NCBI GenBank assembly: GCA_965226545.1
Contig: OZ245364.1
Span: 496,001-560,000, forward strand
Direction of reading: 5' to 3'
Source of the DNA: JAHRAW01 sp965226545
GTDB lineage: Bacteria > Pseudomonadota > Gammaproteobacteria > Arenicellales > Poriferihabitantaceae
DNA: 64,000 nucleotides
Shown one piece after another: positions 45,492 through 54,106 of the stretch (positions within the stretch are counted from its first letter, which is position 1; each line of letters begins with the position of its first letter). Both the position numbers and the translations under genes were made by a program. Under the pieces are notes generated by a model. The model made no database searches. It saw only the letters and a program-made list of their open reading frames with translations, and had not been told where the DNA came from.

Positions 45492-46333
45492 CAGTCGCGC
45501 GCCATCTGCGCGCCAATCAAGTCGATGAAATCGGCTTCGTCGCGCAGTTCAAACACGCGCTTGGCGTCGATGGTGTAACCGTAACGTTCGGCGAGTTGTT
45601 GATATTTGGGGCGGCGGTGTTCGATGAGTTTGGGAAACAGCCATTGGCTGAATTCATCCGGGATGATTTGCGTGACCGAAGTTAAGTTGCGGCTGTCGAG
45701 AAATTCGGGCAGGTGTTTGTCGACAAACGCGCCGTCGTAATACATCGGCTTGGGGTTGGCGCGCGCGCGGTCGAGCAGGGTTTGTTCCATCTCGGCGTCG
45801 GCGCGGATATACAACAACACGGTGCGTTGCGCCAAAAAATCCCAGCATTCGGCATCGCTCAACTCGCACACGCTGCCGCCGGCGTCGTTTATGAAATGCG
45901 GATAGTGATAAAGGTCGCGCGCCTTTTGCATGAACGGCGCAACATCGCGCATGGCGTTGAGTTCGGCGTCGCGAAACAATCGTTGACGACGTTGGAATTC
46001 ATCGAGCGACAAACCGCCGCGCGCCGGGTCGCCGATTTGCCCGAGGAAATGCGAAACGATGCGCAGGTTGTCGACCGAAATTTTGTGGCGAATGTAAATT
46101 AAATCGCGACGAAACAAATCGCGAAAAAATTCCTGCTGCATCGCTTGTCGCTTAATGTCGTCGCGAATCGGTTCGTTGAGATAGCGCGTGCCGATTCGAT
46201 AATCGCCGGAATAATGAAACCAAGATTCGCTCGGCAATAGGCCGGCCAGCGTGGTCTTGCCGACGCCGGACATGCCAAGCAGGGTGACCGCCTTGTTTTG
46301 CCAACGGCGGAAGTCATCGCGGGTTTTTTTCAT
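45491..46333 (-). CDS. P-loop ATPase/kinase coupled to metA
   Basis: A 280-residue protein with a clear Walker A, LLGMSGVGKTTL, near its N-terminus, then conserved-looking SESWFHYSGDYRIGTRYL and IRHKISVDNLRIVSHFLG. A central block (YPHFINDAGGSVCEL) and LLYIRADAEMEQTLLDRA resemble a shikimate/deoxynucleoside-kinase-type fold. I do not know the family function. ATG 46333 is chosen because the frame upstream is only the AAGT word array translated. Overlap with metA (TGATG) argues for a joint role or co-regulation. Confidence 0.8.
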   Translation of the reverse strand: MKKTRDDFRRWQNKAVTLLGMSGVGKTTLAGLLPSESWFHYSGDYRIGTRYLNEPIRDDIKRQAMQQEFFRDLFRRDLIYIRHKISVDNLRIVSHFLGQIGDPARGGLSLDEFQRRQRLFRDAELNAMRDVAPFMQKARDLYHYPHFINDAGGSVCELSDAECWDFLAQRTVLLYIRADAEMEQTLLDRARANPKPMYYDGAFVDKHLPEFLDSRNLTSVTQIIPDEFSQWLFPKLIEHRRPKYQQLAERYGYTIDAKRVFELRDEADFIDLIGAQMARD

Positions 46334-46378
46334 TGCAGGTCGTTTATGTTGTCGCGCGCGGCGATTTGTGTTGCGGTG

Positions 46379-46515
46379 GTAAGTGCAAGTACAAGTGAAA
46401 GTATAAGTGCAAACAAAAGTAAAGGTAACATTAAAAGTATAAGTAAAAAAATAACAAAGTAACAGTAACAAGTGACAGTGACAGTAAAAGTAAAAGTGCA
46501 AGTACAAGTCAATCG
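46379..46515 (-). repeat. Hexamer array AAGTNN (GCACTT reading toward the ATPase gene)
   Basis: On the plus strand AAGTGC, AAGTAC, AAGTGA, AAGTAT, AAGTAA and ACAGTG-type words follow with a 6-nt period over about 135 nt. Read in the direction of the downstream ATPase-metA pair it is a GCACTT/GTACTT array, the same words and orientation as the array upstream of proS. It fills the spacer between uppP and the ATPase gene. Confidence 0.8.
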
Positions 46516-46541
46516 ACAATTACCTCATCCGATGCATCACA

Positions 46542-47342
46542 CTATGCAAACAGATACAACAACAACACCGCAAGCGCGATGCGATACACCACAAACCACC
46601 ACAGCCCGCGTTTTTGTATAAAGCGTAAAAACCAATGAATGCATACAAACGCCGTCGCCGCCGACAATGCGCAGGCGAACGCCAACACGCCCCAATCAAT
46701 CGGCGCATCGGCGACCCACCAGCGGCGGGTTTGCCAACCGCCGGCGAGTGCGATGACCGGGATGGCGAGCAAAAACGAAAATCGCGCGGCCGCTTCGCGG
46801 GTTAAGCCGAGCGCCAAGCCGGCGGTGATGGTGATGCCGGCGCGCGAGGTGCCGGGAATCAACGCAAGCGTTTGCGCCAGGGCAATCCACAACACATCGC
46901 GCCGTCGCAATGTTTCGATGGCGCGATTTTTTTTGCCGCGCCAATCGGCGAGACCAAGCGCAACGCCAAACAACAAGGTCGCCCAGGCAATCGGCGTCGG
47001 CGCGCGCAAGTGTTGCGCAATCCAATCGGCGAACAATGCGCCGGCGACGGCGATAATCGCGGCGCTGATTAACAACGCCGTTGCCAACTTGCCGTGCGGG
47101 TCGTTTTGGTCGCCGCGCAATCGCGCCAATGCGCCGCGCCACAACAAATACAAGTCGGCGCGAAAATATGCAAGCACGGCGAATAAAGTGCCGAGATGCA
47201 CGGCGATGTCAAACGCCAATCCGCGGTCGTTCCAACCAAGATAATGCGGCACCAAAATCAAATGCCCGGAACTCGACACCGGCAAAAACTCGGTCAGCCC
47301 CTGCAACAGTGCAAGCCAAAATGCTTGGAAGTAATCGTTCAT
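46542..47342 (-). CDS. uppP: Undecaprenyl-diphosphatase UppP (BacA)
   Basis: A 266-residue multispanning membrane enzyme recycling undecaprenyl pyrophosphate for cell-wall synthesis. The family motifs are present: LLQGLTEFLPVSSSGHLILV near the N-terminus and LIPGTSRAGITITAGLALGLTREAAARFSFLL (PGxSRSG-like; here PGTSRAG) in the middle. Length is normal. It has no close partner; word arrays lie on both sides. Confidence 0.96.
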   Translation of the reverse strand: MNDYFQAFWLALLQGLTEFLPVSSSGHLILVPHYLGWNDRGLAFDIAVHLGTLFAVLAYFRADLYLLWRGALARLRGDQNDPHGKLATALLISAAIIAVAGALFADWIAQHLRAPTPIAWATLLFGVALGLADWRGKKNRAIETLRRRDVLWIALAQTLALIPGTSRAGITITAGLALGLTREAAARFSFLLAIPVIALAGGWQTRRWWVADAPIDWGVLAFACALSAATAFVCIHWFLRFIQKRGLWWFVVYRIALAVLLLYLFA

Positions 47343-47374
47343 TTAATTGTGTTGTTAATGATGGTGCGGTTGCA

Positions 47375-47480
47375 TACAGTTAAATCGAAGTTCAAGCGGC
47401 GTCAAAGTGCGGTTAACGTAAAGTTAAAATGAAGTCGAAGCGTAGCCCAAGTTAATGCCAAATAAAGTCAAACTAAAACC
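47375..47480 (-). repeat. AAAGT / AAGTTAA-type word array upstream of uppP
   Basis: Words such as TCGAAGTTCAAG, AAAGTGCGGTTAACG, TAAAGTTAAAATGAAGTCGAAG and CAAGTTAATGCC recur loosely over about 100 nt. Weaker than other arrays. Confidence 0.4.
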
Positions 47481-47481
47481 A

Positions 47482-47706
47482 ATGCATCATAAACAGTGTT
47501 GTAGGTGCAAACTATACGGTTGATAAAAACACCTGCAGTACTGTTACTGGAACTATTAGCACTGCTGGCGTCAACGCGCTGTTGCCGCCGCCCGTAACCA
47601 AGAGGTTGCGCCGACGGATGCGAATTTTACGCATGTCACTATCTCGGTGTGCAGTAAGTTCACTGTGCAATCGCCCGCCAATAATGTGGTTGGGACGAAG
47701 GCGTAA
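47482..47706 (+). pseudogene. Frameshifted remnant of an unidentified (possibly secreted) protein
   Basis: One frame reads SVVGANYTVDKNTCSTVTG then TISTAGVNALL; after a frame change near 47570 another reads RNQEVAPTDANFTHVTISV followed by CSKFTVQSPANNVVGTKA and a stop at 47706. The Thr/Val/Asn-rich, Cys-containing texture resembles a pilin-like or surface protein C-terminus, but I cannot name it. A strong terminator follows, as expected for the end of a real gene. The 516-nt gap 47343-47858 contains this, a word array and the terminator. Confidence 0.35.
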
Positions 47707-47766
47707 TGGCCTGATAGTGAATCGTTTGAGTGCCTTGTGAATTGATTCTGCACTGCGGTTTTGTTG

Positions 47767-47792
47767 GGGCGGCTTTTTGCCGCCCTTTTTTT
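47767..47792 (+). terminator. Rho-independent terminator before the ankyrin gene
   Basis: GGGCGGC-TTTTT-GCCGCCC is a perfect 7-bp stem followed by seven T residues. No intact plus-strand gene precedes it, only the decayed remnant. Confidence 0.9.
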
Positions 47793-47803
47793 ATGCATTT
47801 GTG

Positions 47804-47809
47804 TATAAT
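47804..47809 (+). promoter_or_regulatory. Possible -10 box of the ankyrin gene
   Basis: A consensus TATAAT lies 50 nt before the start at 47859, just after the terminator. The -35 region falls in the terminator arm and is poor. Confidence 0.4.
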
Positions 47810-47858
47810 TGCTTGCATAAGTTGGTATTGACGTTCACTTTACTCCGTAGGCAAATCA

Positions 47859-49688
47859 ATGAAACAGTTTGCGAAAGTTGTTGCGGTAGGCGTTGCCGCT
47901 TTGGTTTTGTTTGGTGCGATTGCGGATGATGCCGTCGCCGGCAGGAAAGAAAACAAGTTGTTTGCCGCCCTTAACGGCGGCGATTATGACGAAGCCAAAA
48001 AGTGGATTCGCAAGGGCGCAGATGTTAATGCTAAAGACAAAAAAGGTGACACGCCATTGCATTTGGCGGTAACGCCGTTGTATACGAGCGATGCAGGCGG
48101 CATTGTCGAGTTATTAGTTGGCGAGGGTGCCGACGTTAATGCCAAAGACGAGTTTGGTGGGTCACCGTTGCATTACGCGGCTTATACAAATAAAGTTGCC
48201 GTTGTCAAATTTCTAATCAGCAAAGGCGCGGATGTCAATGCGAAAGGCGACAAAGGCGAGACACCTTTATATTTGGCGGCTTATAGCAATGCAGTCGATG
48301 TTGTTGCCTTGTTAATTAACAAAGACGCGGATGTTAATGCTAAAGACACCAACGGTGATACACCATTACATTATGCGGCTCTTGCCGATGGCGATATGCC
48401 GCTACATGGCGAGACCCCTCTCCATGATAGAGATGGCCTTAGGCGCGATGCAATTCAAGATGCCGTTAATTCGGCCTTGAGACATCTAGCATCCGAGGAT
48501 GACAAGCCTAACAAAGGCGGTGCAGTTGATAGTGTTACCTTACTAATTAACAGGGGCGCGGACGTTAATGCCGAAGACAACGACGGCAATACGCCACTGC
48601 ATTTAGCGGCTTACCACAACAGATTCGATGTTGTTGCCTTGCTAATCAATAAAGGCGCGGATGTCAATGCGAAATCCGACAAAGGCAATACGCCACTGCA
48701 TTTGGCGGCTTACAGCGATGCAGACGATGTTGCTACCTTGTTAATTAACAAAGGCGCGGATGTCACTGCCAAAAATAGCGACGACATTACGCCACTACAT
48801 TTGGTGAATATGCCAAGTGAAGTTAAGGTCGCTACCTTGCTAATCGCAAAAGGCGCGGATGTCAATGCGCGAGACACCGCTGGCAATACACCGCTACGTT
48901 GGGCGGCTTACAGCAATGCAGTCGATGTTGTCGCCTTGTTCATTGACAAAGGCGCGGATGTTAATGCCAAAGACGTCGACGGTAACACGCCGCTACATTG
49001 GGCGGCTTACAGTAGTGCATTTGACACTGCCAAATTGCTAGTCAGCAAGGGCGCGGATGTTAATGCGCAAGACACCGATGGCAATACGCCGTTGTATTGG
49101 GCGATTGTCCACAATGCAAACGAAGTCGCCACATTGTTAGTTAGCCATGGCGCGCGTGTCAACGATGGGGCCGACTGGTTAATTAGTGAGGTTGCCAACC
49201 GGTTAATCAGTATCTATGACTCTATGAATCATGATGATTTTGTAAATTGCGGGTATCCCGAGTTCTCGCGGCGGTTTTTGCGTGATTTTTTCGAAGATGA
49301 ATTTGCTGCCGCCTGTACGCCAAGTAAAACAATATATGAACTCACGGAAAGCGCGCTTCGCGAAAACCCTAATCGCAAAAGGGACAACAAAGCACTCGTT
49401 TCGCGGGATAGTGAATTGGACGCATTCCGGTTTGACACAGACAGTGTAACTTTGGATAGCGAATTAATTCGCGGAGCACAGGGGAAGGCGTCGGCTCGTT
49501 GGGCATCTCGCTACAAACAGCGGGTATATGACAGCAAAAGCGCGATGACTAAACTCACAAACTACCTGAAGGAATTCCTAAGCGACCATTGGCGCATCAT
49601 CATCACGATACTAATGTGTTGGGTTATTCTTTCGTGGGTGGTTTCCATAATTTCGTGGGTAGTCGCCAACACCAAGCGCAAACGTTAA
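47859..49688 (+). CDS. Ankyrin-repeat protein with signal peptide and C-terminal membrane anchor
   Basis: A 609-residue protein. Residues 1-27 are a signal peptide (KQFAKVVAVGVAALVLFGAI, cleavage after AVA). About ten ankyrin repeats of 33 residues follow (to about residue 440), with the repeated core KGADVNAKD.DGNTPLHLAAY. An insert of about 45 residues (around 185-225, GDMPLHGETPLHDRDGL onward) splits the array. The 440-580 region is non-repetitive and charged. A hydrophobic helix (IIITILMCWVILSWVVSIISWVV) and KRKR end the protein, so the repeats should face the periplasm with the tail cytoplasmic. Partner unknown; such proteins often mediate protein-protein contacts. Confidence 0.85.
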   Translation: MKQFAKVVAVGVAALVLFGAIADDAVAGRKENKLFAALNGGDYDEAKKWIRKGADVNAKDKKGDTPLHLAVTPLYTSDAGGIVELLVGEGADVNAKDEFGGSPLHYAAYTNKVAVVKFLISKGADVNAKGDKGETPLYLAAYSNAVDVVALLINKDADVNAKDTNGDTPLHYAALADGDMPLHGETPLHDRDGLRRDAIQDAVNSALRHLASEDDKPNKGGAVDSVTLLINRGADVNAEDNDGNTPLHLAAYHNRFDVVALLINKGADVNAKSDKGNTPLHLAAYSDADDVATLLINKGADVTAKNSDDITPLHLVNMPSEVKVATLLIAKGADVNARDTAGNTPLRWAAYSNAVDVVALFIDKGADVNAKDVDGNTPLHWAAYSSAFDTAKLLVSKGADVNAQDTDGNTPLYWAIVHNANEVATLLVSHGARVNDGADWLISEVANRLISIYDSMNHDDFVNCGYPEFSRRFLRDFFEDEFAAACTPSKTIYELTESALRENPNRKRDNKALVSRDSELDAFRFDTDSVTLDSELIRGAQGKASARWASRYKQRVYDSKSAMTKLTNYLKEFLSDHWRIIITILMCWVILSWVVSIISWVVANTKRKR

Positions 49689-49716
49689 CATGCGCAGCTT
49701 ATGCCGCCCCTTGACA

Positions 49717-50877
49717 TCAAAGCGTTGCACTTCGTTCGGCGAGCGTAAAGCCGCTGAGCGGTTGGTCGTAATCGCGGCATAGTGCGAGCACTTTAACCAA
49801 TTCGCCCATCGCATCGGGCAAGGTTAAGGTTTTGATTTGTTGGGCGCATTGTACGGCGTGGCGGCTATCGGGCGATTGTTGATGCGTGAGCCAATCCAAT
49901 GCGCCGAGTGACAACAAAAACGCGCCTTGCGAAGCGTAGCCGCCGATGGTTAACCCGGTGGCGCGCGCGGCGCGTCCGATGCGGCTGAAGTTAACATGCG
50001 TCGAGATGTCTTGTAACCCCGGATAAAAAAACGGGTCGGGGTGTGCGCGGTGGCGATAATGGCACATCAAGGTGCCGTCGCGACGTTCGGCGCGATAGTA
50101 CGCGCGGTGTGCATGTCCGTAATCGATCACCAACAGCGCGCCGGCTTGCAGTGCGTTGGCGGCGTCGCCAATCCAGTTTTCGGCGCGCGGGTTAATCTCG
50201 CCGCGATTGCCGGGCGGTAATTCGATGTCGCCGAGATGCGCGCGCAACTCATCAGTCAACGGCGCGCCCATCGACCAATCGAATCCGTTGTCGTGCGCGG
50301 CGACGCCGAGTTCGTGCGCTACGCCATCAGTATGGATTTCAAAACGCATCGCCGGTATGGCATCCAACACTTCGTTGGCAATCATCACGCCGCGAAAATT
50401 GGGCGGCGGATGTTTGCGCCATTGTATGCATACGCCGAGATGCGCGGCGGTTTCGCGCAGTGCGTTTTGTTGGCGGTCAATTAAAGAGTCCGCCGTTTCG
50501 ATAATCCAATAACGTGCCGGCAATTGGTCGAGTTGATGCAACGCCGTTAATAAATCAATCGCCAAACTCGCATCGCCGGCGCCGAATTCCAGCACATCGC
50601 CGCCGCCGAGCGCGTGCAACACTTCGGCGCATTGGCGCGCCAGACAATGCGCAAACGCTTTGCCGAGCGTCGGGGCGGTTATAAAATCGCCGCGCGCGTC
50701 GAAGCGCACCGCGCCGGCGGCGTAATAGCCGAGTTGTTCGGCATACAACGCATCATGCATAAAATCATCGAAGCCGATGCGCCCGCCGCGCGCATCGATG
50801 CGGCGTCGAATGCGCTTTGATAATTGCGCCGAATGCGCTTGGGCATGCGGCGACGGCGTGGATAATTTGCGCGACAA
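49717..50877 (-). CDS. SAM-dependent methyltransferase, MidA/NDUFAF7 family
   Basis: A 386-residue protein of the DUF185/MidA family. The N-terminal GGRIGFDDFMHDALYAEQLGYYA and FITAPTLGKAFAHCLARQ are characteristic, the SAM motif is VLEFGAGDASLAIDLL, and GVMIANEVLDAIPAMRFE plus LLVIDYGHAHRAYY follow. The mitochondrial homologue methylates a complex I subunit; the bacterial substrate is not established to my knowledge. It starts 38 nt from the divergent SDR gene and ends 28 nt from the convergent ankyrin gene. Confidence 0.9.
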   Translation of the reverse strand: MSRKLSTPSPHAQAHSAQLSKRIRRRIDARGGRIGFDDFMHDALYAEQLGYYAAGAVRFDARGDFITAPTLGKAFAHCLARQCAEVLHALGGGDVLEFGAGDASLAIDLLTALHQLDQLPARYWIIETADSLIDRQQNALRETAAHLGVCIQWRKHPPPNFRGVMIANEVLDAIPAMRFEIHTDGVAHELGVAAHDNGFDWSMGAPLTDELRAHLGDIELPPGNRGEINPRAENWIGDAANALQAGALLVIDYGHAHRAYYRAERRDGTLMCHYRHRAHPDPFFYPGLQDISTHVNFSRIGRAARATGLTIGGYASQGAFLLSLGALDWLTHQQSPDSRHAVQCAQQIKTLTLPDAMGELVKVLALCRDYDQPLSGFTLAERSATL

Positions 50878-50915
50878 TGCGGTTACAATGCGAGTCGGAT
50901 GACGGACATCGGATT

Positions 50916-51659
50916 ATGAACGGTTTGCAAGACAAAGTCGCGCTGATTACCGGCGGCTCGCGGCGCATCGGCGCAAGCACCGCGCGTCGGCTGCATCAAT
51001 GCGGAATGAATTTGGTGATTCATTATCAACGCAGCGCCGATGACGCCGAGCGATTGCGCGCTGAGTTGTGCGAACAGCGCGCCGATTCGGTGATGTTGAT
51101 TCGCGGCGATTTAACCGAAGTGGCGAAGATTAAAAACTTGGCGCGCGAATGCACCGTGAAGTTTGGTCGATTGGATGCATTAATTAACAACGCCTCGACG
51201 TTTTTTCCGACGCCGTTGGGCGGCGCCGACGAGGCGCAATGGCGGGTTATTTTTGACACCAACTTAAAGGCGCCGTTTTTTTTAAGCCAGGCGGCCGCGC
51301 CGCATTTGAAAAAAACCCGCGGCGCGATTATCAACATCACCGACATTTACGCCGACCGCCCACTGTTCGAACACGCCGCGTATTGCGCGGCCAAAGCCGG
51401 CTTGTGGTCGTTGACCAAATCGCTGGCGCAGGAACTTGCCCCGCAAGTGCGCGTCAATGCGGTTGCGCCGGGCGCGATTCTATGGCCGGAAAACAACGCC
51501 GATGAACTCGCCCAACAACGAATGGTGTCGCGTACGCCGCTTAAGCGCGCCGGCGATGCGGAGGATATTGCAAACACCGTTAAGTTTTTGTTGGCTGATG
51601 CCGGGTTTGTTACCGGGCAGATGATTTGCGTCGATGGCGGGCGCACGATTGTGCCGTAA
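50916..51659 (+). CDS. Short-chain dehydrogenase, pteridine reductase-like (FolM-type)
   Basis: A 247-residue SDR. The NADPH motif is TGGSRRIGAST; the Arg pair is typical of pteridine reductases rather than ordinary SDRs (TGxxxGIG). The catalytic Tyr and Lys are in HAAYCAAKAGLWSL, and NNASTFFPTPLG is a family marker. Pteridine reductases reduce dihydrobiopterin or dihydrofolate-like substrates. ATG 50916 gives a standard N-terminus; the frame is open 33 codons further upstream but overlaps the divergent gene. folP is not next to ftsH in this genome, so folate genes are dispersed. Confidence 0.85.
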   Translation: MNGLQDKVALITGGSRRIGASTARRLHQCGMNLVIHYQRSADDAERLRAELCEQRADSVMLIRGDLTEVAKIKNLARECTVKFGRLDALINNASTFFPTPLGGADEAQWRVIFDTNLKAPFFLSQAAAPHLKKTRGAIINITDIYADRPLFEHAAYCAAKAGLWSLTKSLAQELAPQVRVNAVAPGAILWPENNADELAQQRMVSRTPLKRAGDAEDIANTVKFLLADAGFVTGQMICVDGGRTIVP

Positions 51660-51721
51660 CGGTTCATGATTGCACTGCGGTTTATTAATGTTGCCGACGG
51701 TGTGATGTCGCGCGAGTTAAC

Positions 51722-51845
51722 TGTAACCATTGCAAAGTCACTGTAAAAAGTGACTGTAAAAAATCACTGTACAAAGTCACTGTATAAAGTAACCGTATAA
51801 AGTGCCCGCATAAAAAGCGATTGTAACTTTAACTTTGTAAAACGG
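51722..51845 (+). repeat. 13-14-nt array of AAAGTCACTGTA words
   Basis: Seven consecutive variants (AAAGTCACTGTAAAA, AGTGACTGTAAAA, AATCACTGTACAA, AGTCACTGTATAA, AGTAACCGTATAA, AGTGCCCGCATAAA, AAGCGATTGTAAC) decay progressively from left to right. AGTCACT and AGTGACT in adjacent copies are inverted, so short hairpins can form. It lies between the convergent SDR and thioesterase genes. Confidence 0.85.
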
Positions 51846-51900
51846 TTGCGAATGCGTCACAAGTTAATTGTCCGTCAATTAACTACAAGCGAATCATCCA

Positions 51901-52365
51901 TCACGATGAATCAAAACTGCGCTCGGATGCAATCGCATCAAGCGCAACGCGCACTTCCTCCGGCACCGGCGCGGTTTTGTTTTCTTGGCGGTCGAAATAC
52001 GCATGCACAAATCGCCCGCACGCCGACGGCGCATCGTTTTGTTGTTCGAATAAACCGAGTTCATAACGCACGCTGGATTGCCCGATATGCACAACGCGCA
52101 AACCGGCGTCGAGCGATTCGCACGGCGCAATCGGCGCCAAAAAATTGCAGCGATTTTCGACAACCAACGGAATGATACGGCGATGAATAAATGCGCCGCT
52201 GCTGTGCGTTAAGTATTCGATGATGGTGAATTCGAAGCAGCGGTAATACTGCACATTATTAAGATGCGCAAGCATATCGAAATCCGACCAGCGCAACGCC
52301 ACCTGCGTTCGATGCGGAAAATGCGCGCGACGCGCAGCGCGATAGTTGTCGGCGTTGGCGTTCAA
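51901..52365 (-). CDS. Acyl-CoA thioesterase-like hotdog protein (4HBT/FadM-type)
   Basis: A hotdog-fold protein of about 154 residues. The active-site helix motif is LRWSDFDMLAHLNNVQYYRCFE, as in FadM/YbgC thioesterases (DxxxHxNN). VENRCNFLAPIAPCESLDAGLRVVHIG is the expected central strand region. The start is uncertain: a TTG at 52365 overlaps the nhaB stop and is the best coupled candidate; the frame is open to 52431, inside nhaB. Substrate unknown, probably an acyl-CoA. Confidence 0.8.
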   Translation of the reverse strand: MNANADNYRAARRAHFPHRTQVALRWSDFDMLAHLNNVQYYRCFEFTIIEYLTHSSGAFIHRRIIPLVVENRCNFLAPIAPCESLDAGLRVVHIGQSSVRYELGLFEQQNDAPSACGRFVHAYFDRQENKTAPVPEEVRVALDAIASERSFDSS

Positions 52366-53822
52366 AGTTGGGTGGCGACGCACAGCAAGCCGACGCTGCC
52401 GAGCACCACGGTATACGGCACCGCCATCCACACCATTCGTCCGTATGACAGGCGAATCAACGGCGCCAGCGACGAGGTCAGCAAAAACAAAAACGCCGCT
52501 TGACCGTTTGGCGTGGCGACGCTCGGCAGGTTGGTGCCGGTGTTGATGGCGATGGCGAGGTTGTCGAAGTGTGCGCGCGAGATTTCGCCGGCGACAAACG
52601 CCTGTTCGATTTCGTTGATGTATACCGTGGCGACAAACACGTTGTCGCTAATCATCGACAAAATTCCGTTGGCGGCAAAAAACAGCGACGGCTGCGCGCT
52701 TTGCGGCATGGTAAACACCAGCGCGCTAATCGGCGTGAACAAATGCGCCTCGTGAATCATCGCGACGATGACAAAAAACACCACCAGCAACGCGGTAAAC
52801 GGCAACGCCTCTTCAAACGCGCGACCGATTTGATGCTCTTCGGTGATGCCGGTAAACGCGGTTTGTACCACGATAATCGCCAGCCCAATCAAGCCGACCG
52901 GGGCGAGATGAAAGGCCAAGGCAAACACCAAAAACACCCCGGCGACCGCCTGCACTTTAATGTGATACATCTCGGTGCGGCTGCGTTCGCGGTCTTGTTC
53001 ATCGGAATATTCCTCGAGTACGCGGCGCACGTCGTCCGGCAACTCGGCGCCGAAATCGAACCATTTAACTTTTTCCAACAGATAGCAGGTGAGCAATCCG
53101 CACACCAACACCGGCATCGTAATCGGCGCCATGCGCAAAAAGAATTCGATGAATTCCCATTCCATTTTGGCCGCAATCAACAGGTTTTGCGGTTCGCCGA
53201 CCAAGGTGCATACGCCGCCGAGTGCGGTGCCGACGGCGCCGTGCATGACCAAACTGCGCAAAAACCGTCGAAACTTTGACAGCGATGCGCCGAGTTTTTC
53301 GCTGTCTTCGGATTGGATGCGGTGATACACGCCGTAAAAACCGACCGACACGCTGATTAACACGGCGGTGACGGTCAAGGCGTCCAAAAACGCCGACAAG
53401 AACGCCGACAAAAAACAAAACAACAGCGACAGCGCAACTTTGGAACGTATGCGCAAAAACACGCGGCTGAACACAAACATCAACAGCGGGCGCATGAAAT
53501 ATATTCCGGCGACCATGAACACCAGCAACAACAGCACCTCGAGATTGGCGCGCACTTCGGCAAACACCGAGGCCGGCGCGGTCATGCCCAACAACATCAC
53601 CTGCAATGCGATTAAGCCGCCGGCTTGCAGCGGATAACATTTAAGCGCCATCGCCAACGTGAAAATAAATTGGGCGATAATCACCCAGCCGGTGACGAAC
53701 GGCCCGGCCCACCACAGCAACAGCGGGTTGAGTAACAAAAACAGGATGATGGATTTTTTATACCAATCCGGGCTTTGCCCGAGAAAGCGCGAATAGGCGA
53801 TGTGTGCGAACGAGGTTTCCAT
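52362..53822 (-). CDS. nhaB: Na+/H+ antiporter NhaB
   Basis: A 486-residue multispanning antiporter. The N-terminus HIAYSRFLGQSPDWYK, FIFTLAMALKCYPLQAGG, ANLEVLLLLVFMVAGIYFM and the segment LSAFLDALTVTAVLISVSVGFYGVYHR match E. coli NhaB closely. Later SDNVFVATVYINE and INTGTNLPSVATPNGQAAFLF hold the ion-pathway region. ATG 53822 with upstream GGAGAC is preferred over the longer frame to 53888. It presumably maintains sodium and pH balance, consistent with a saline habitat. Confidence 0.97.
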   Translation of the reverse strand: METSFAHIAYSRFLGQSPDWYKKSIILFLLLNPLLLWWAGPFVTGWVIIAQFIFTLAMALKCYPLQAGGLIALQVMLLGMTAPASVFAEVRANLEVLLLLVFMVAGIYFMRPLLMFVFSRVFLRIRSKVALSLLFCFLSAFLSAFLDALTVTAVLISVSVGFYGVYHRIQSEDSEKLGASLSKFRRFLRSLVMHGAVGTALGGVCTLVGEPQNLLIAAKMEWEFIEFFLRMAPITMPVLVCGLLTCYLLEKVKWFDFGAELPDDVRRVLEEYSDEQDRERSRTEMYHIKVQAVAGVFLVFALAFHLAPVGLIGLAIIVVQTAFTGITEEHQIGRAFEEALPFTALLVVFFVIVAMIHEAHLFTPISALVFTMPQSAQPSLFFAANGILSMISDNVFVATVYINEIEQAFVAGEISRAHFDNLAIAINTGTNLPSVATPNGQAAFLFLLTSSLAPLIRLSYGRMVWMAVPYTVVLGSVGLLCVATQL

Positions 53823-54106
53823 GAGGTCTCCGGTGGCGATTGTGTTGTGACGGATGCGGTTGACGGGTGGGGCAACCGATTGGGTCAACGAATTCGGTCA
53901 AGCGAAGTTGTTGTGCGCGCCATTATAATGCGCAACACGCGGGCGCGCGCGCGAATTTATTGCGCGGATTGCGGCGCGTTTATTTCATTAATTCGGTTAT
54001 TTTGTCAAGCCGAGTTCATCGAGAAAGTTGGTCAAGCCGATTGCATTAACCAAATTACATTCACTCAATTTCATTAATCAAACTTCATCCACCCAAGGCA
54101 ACCGTG

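Noticed and set aside
46334..46519. N-terminal extension of the P-loop ATPase gene (62 codons, Tyr/Phe/Thr/Cys-rich)
   Set aside because: It is the translated AAGT array; the protein-like sequence starts at ATG 46333.
53921..53930. TATAAT palindrome between nhaB and ltaE as a divergent promoter
   Set aside because: No acceptable -35 box on either strand at 16-18 nt.
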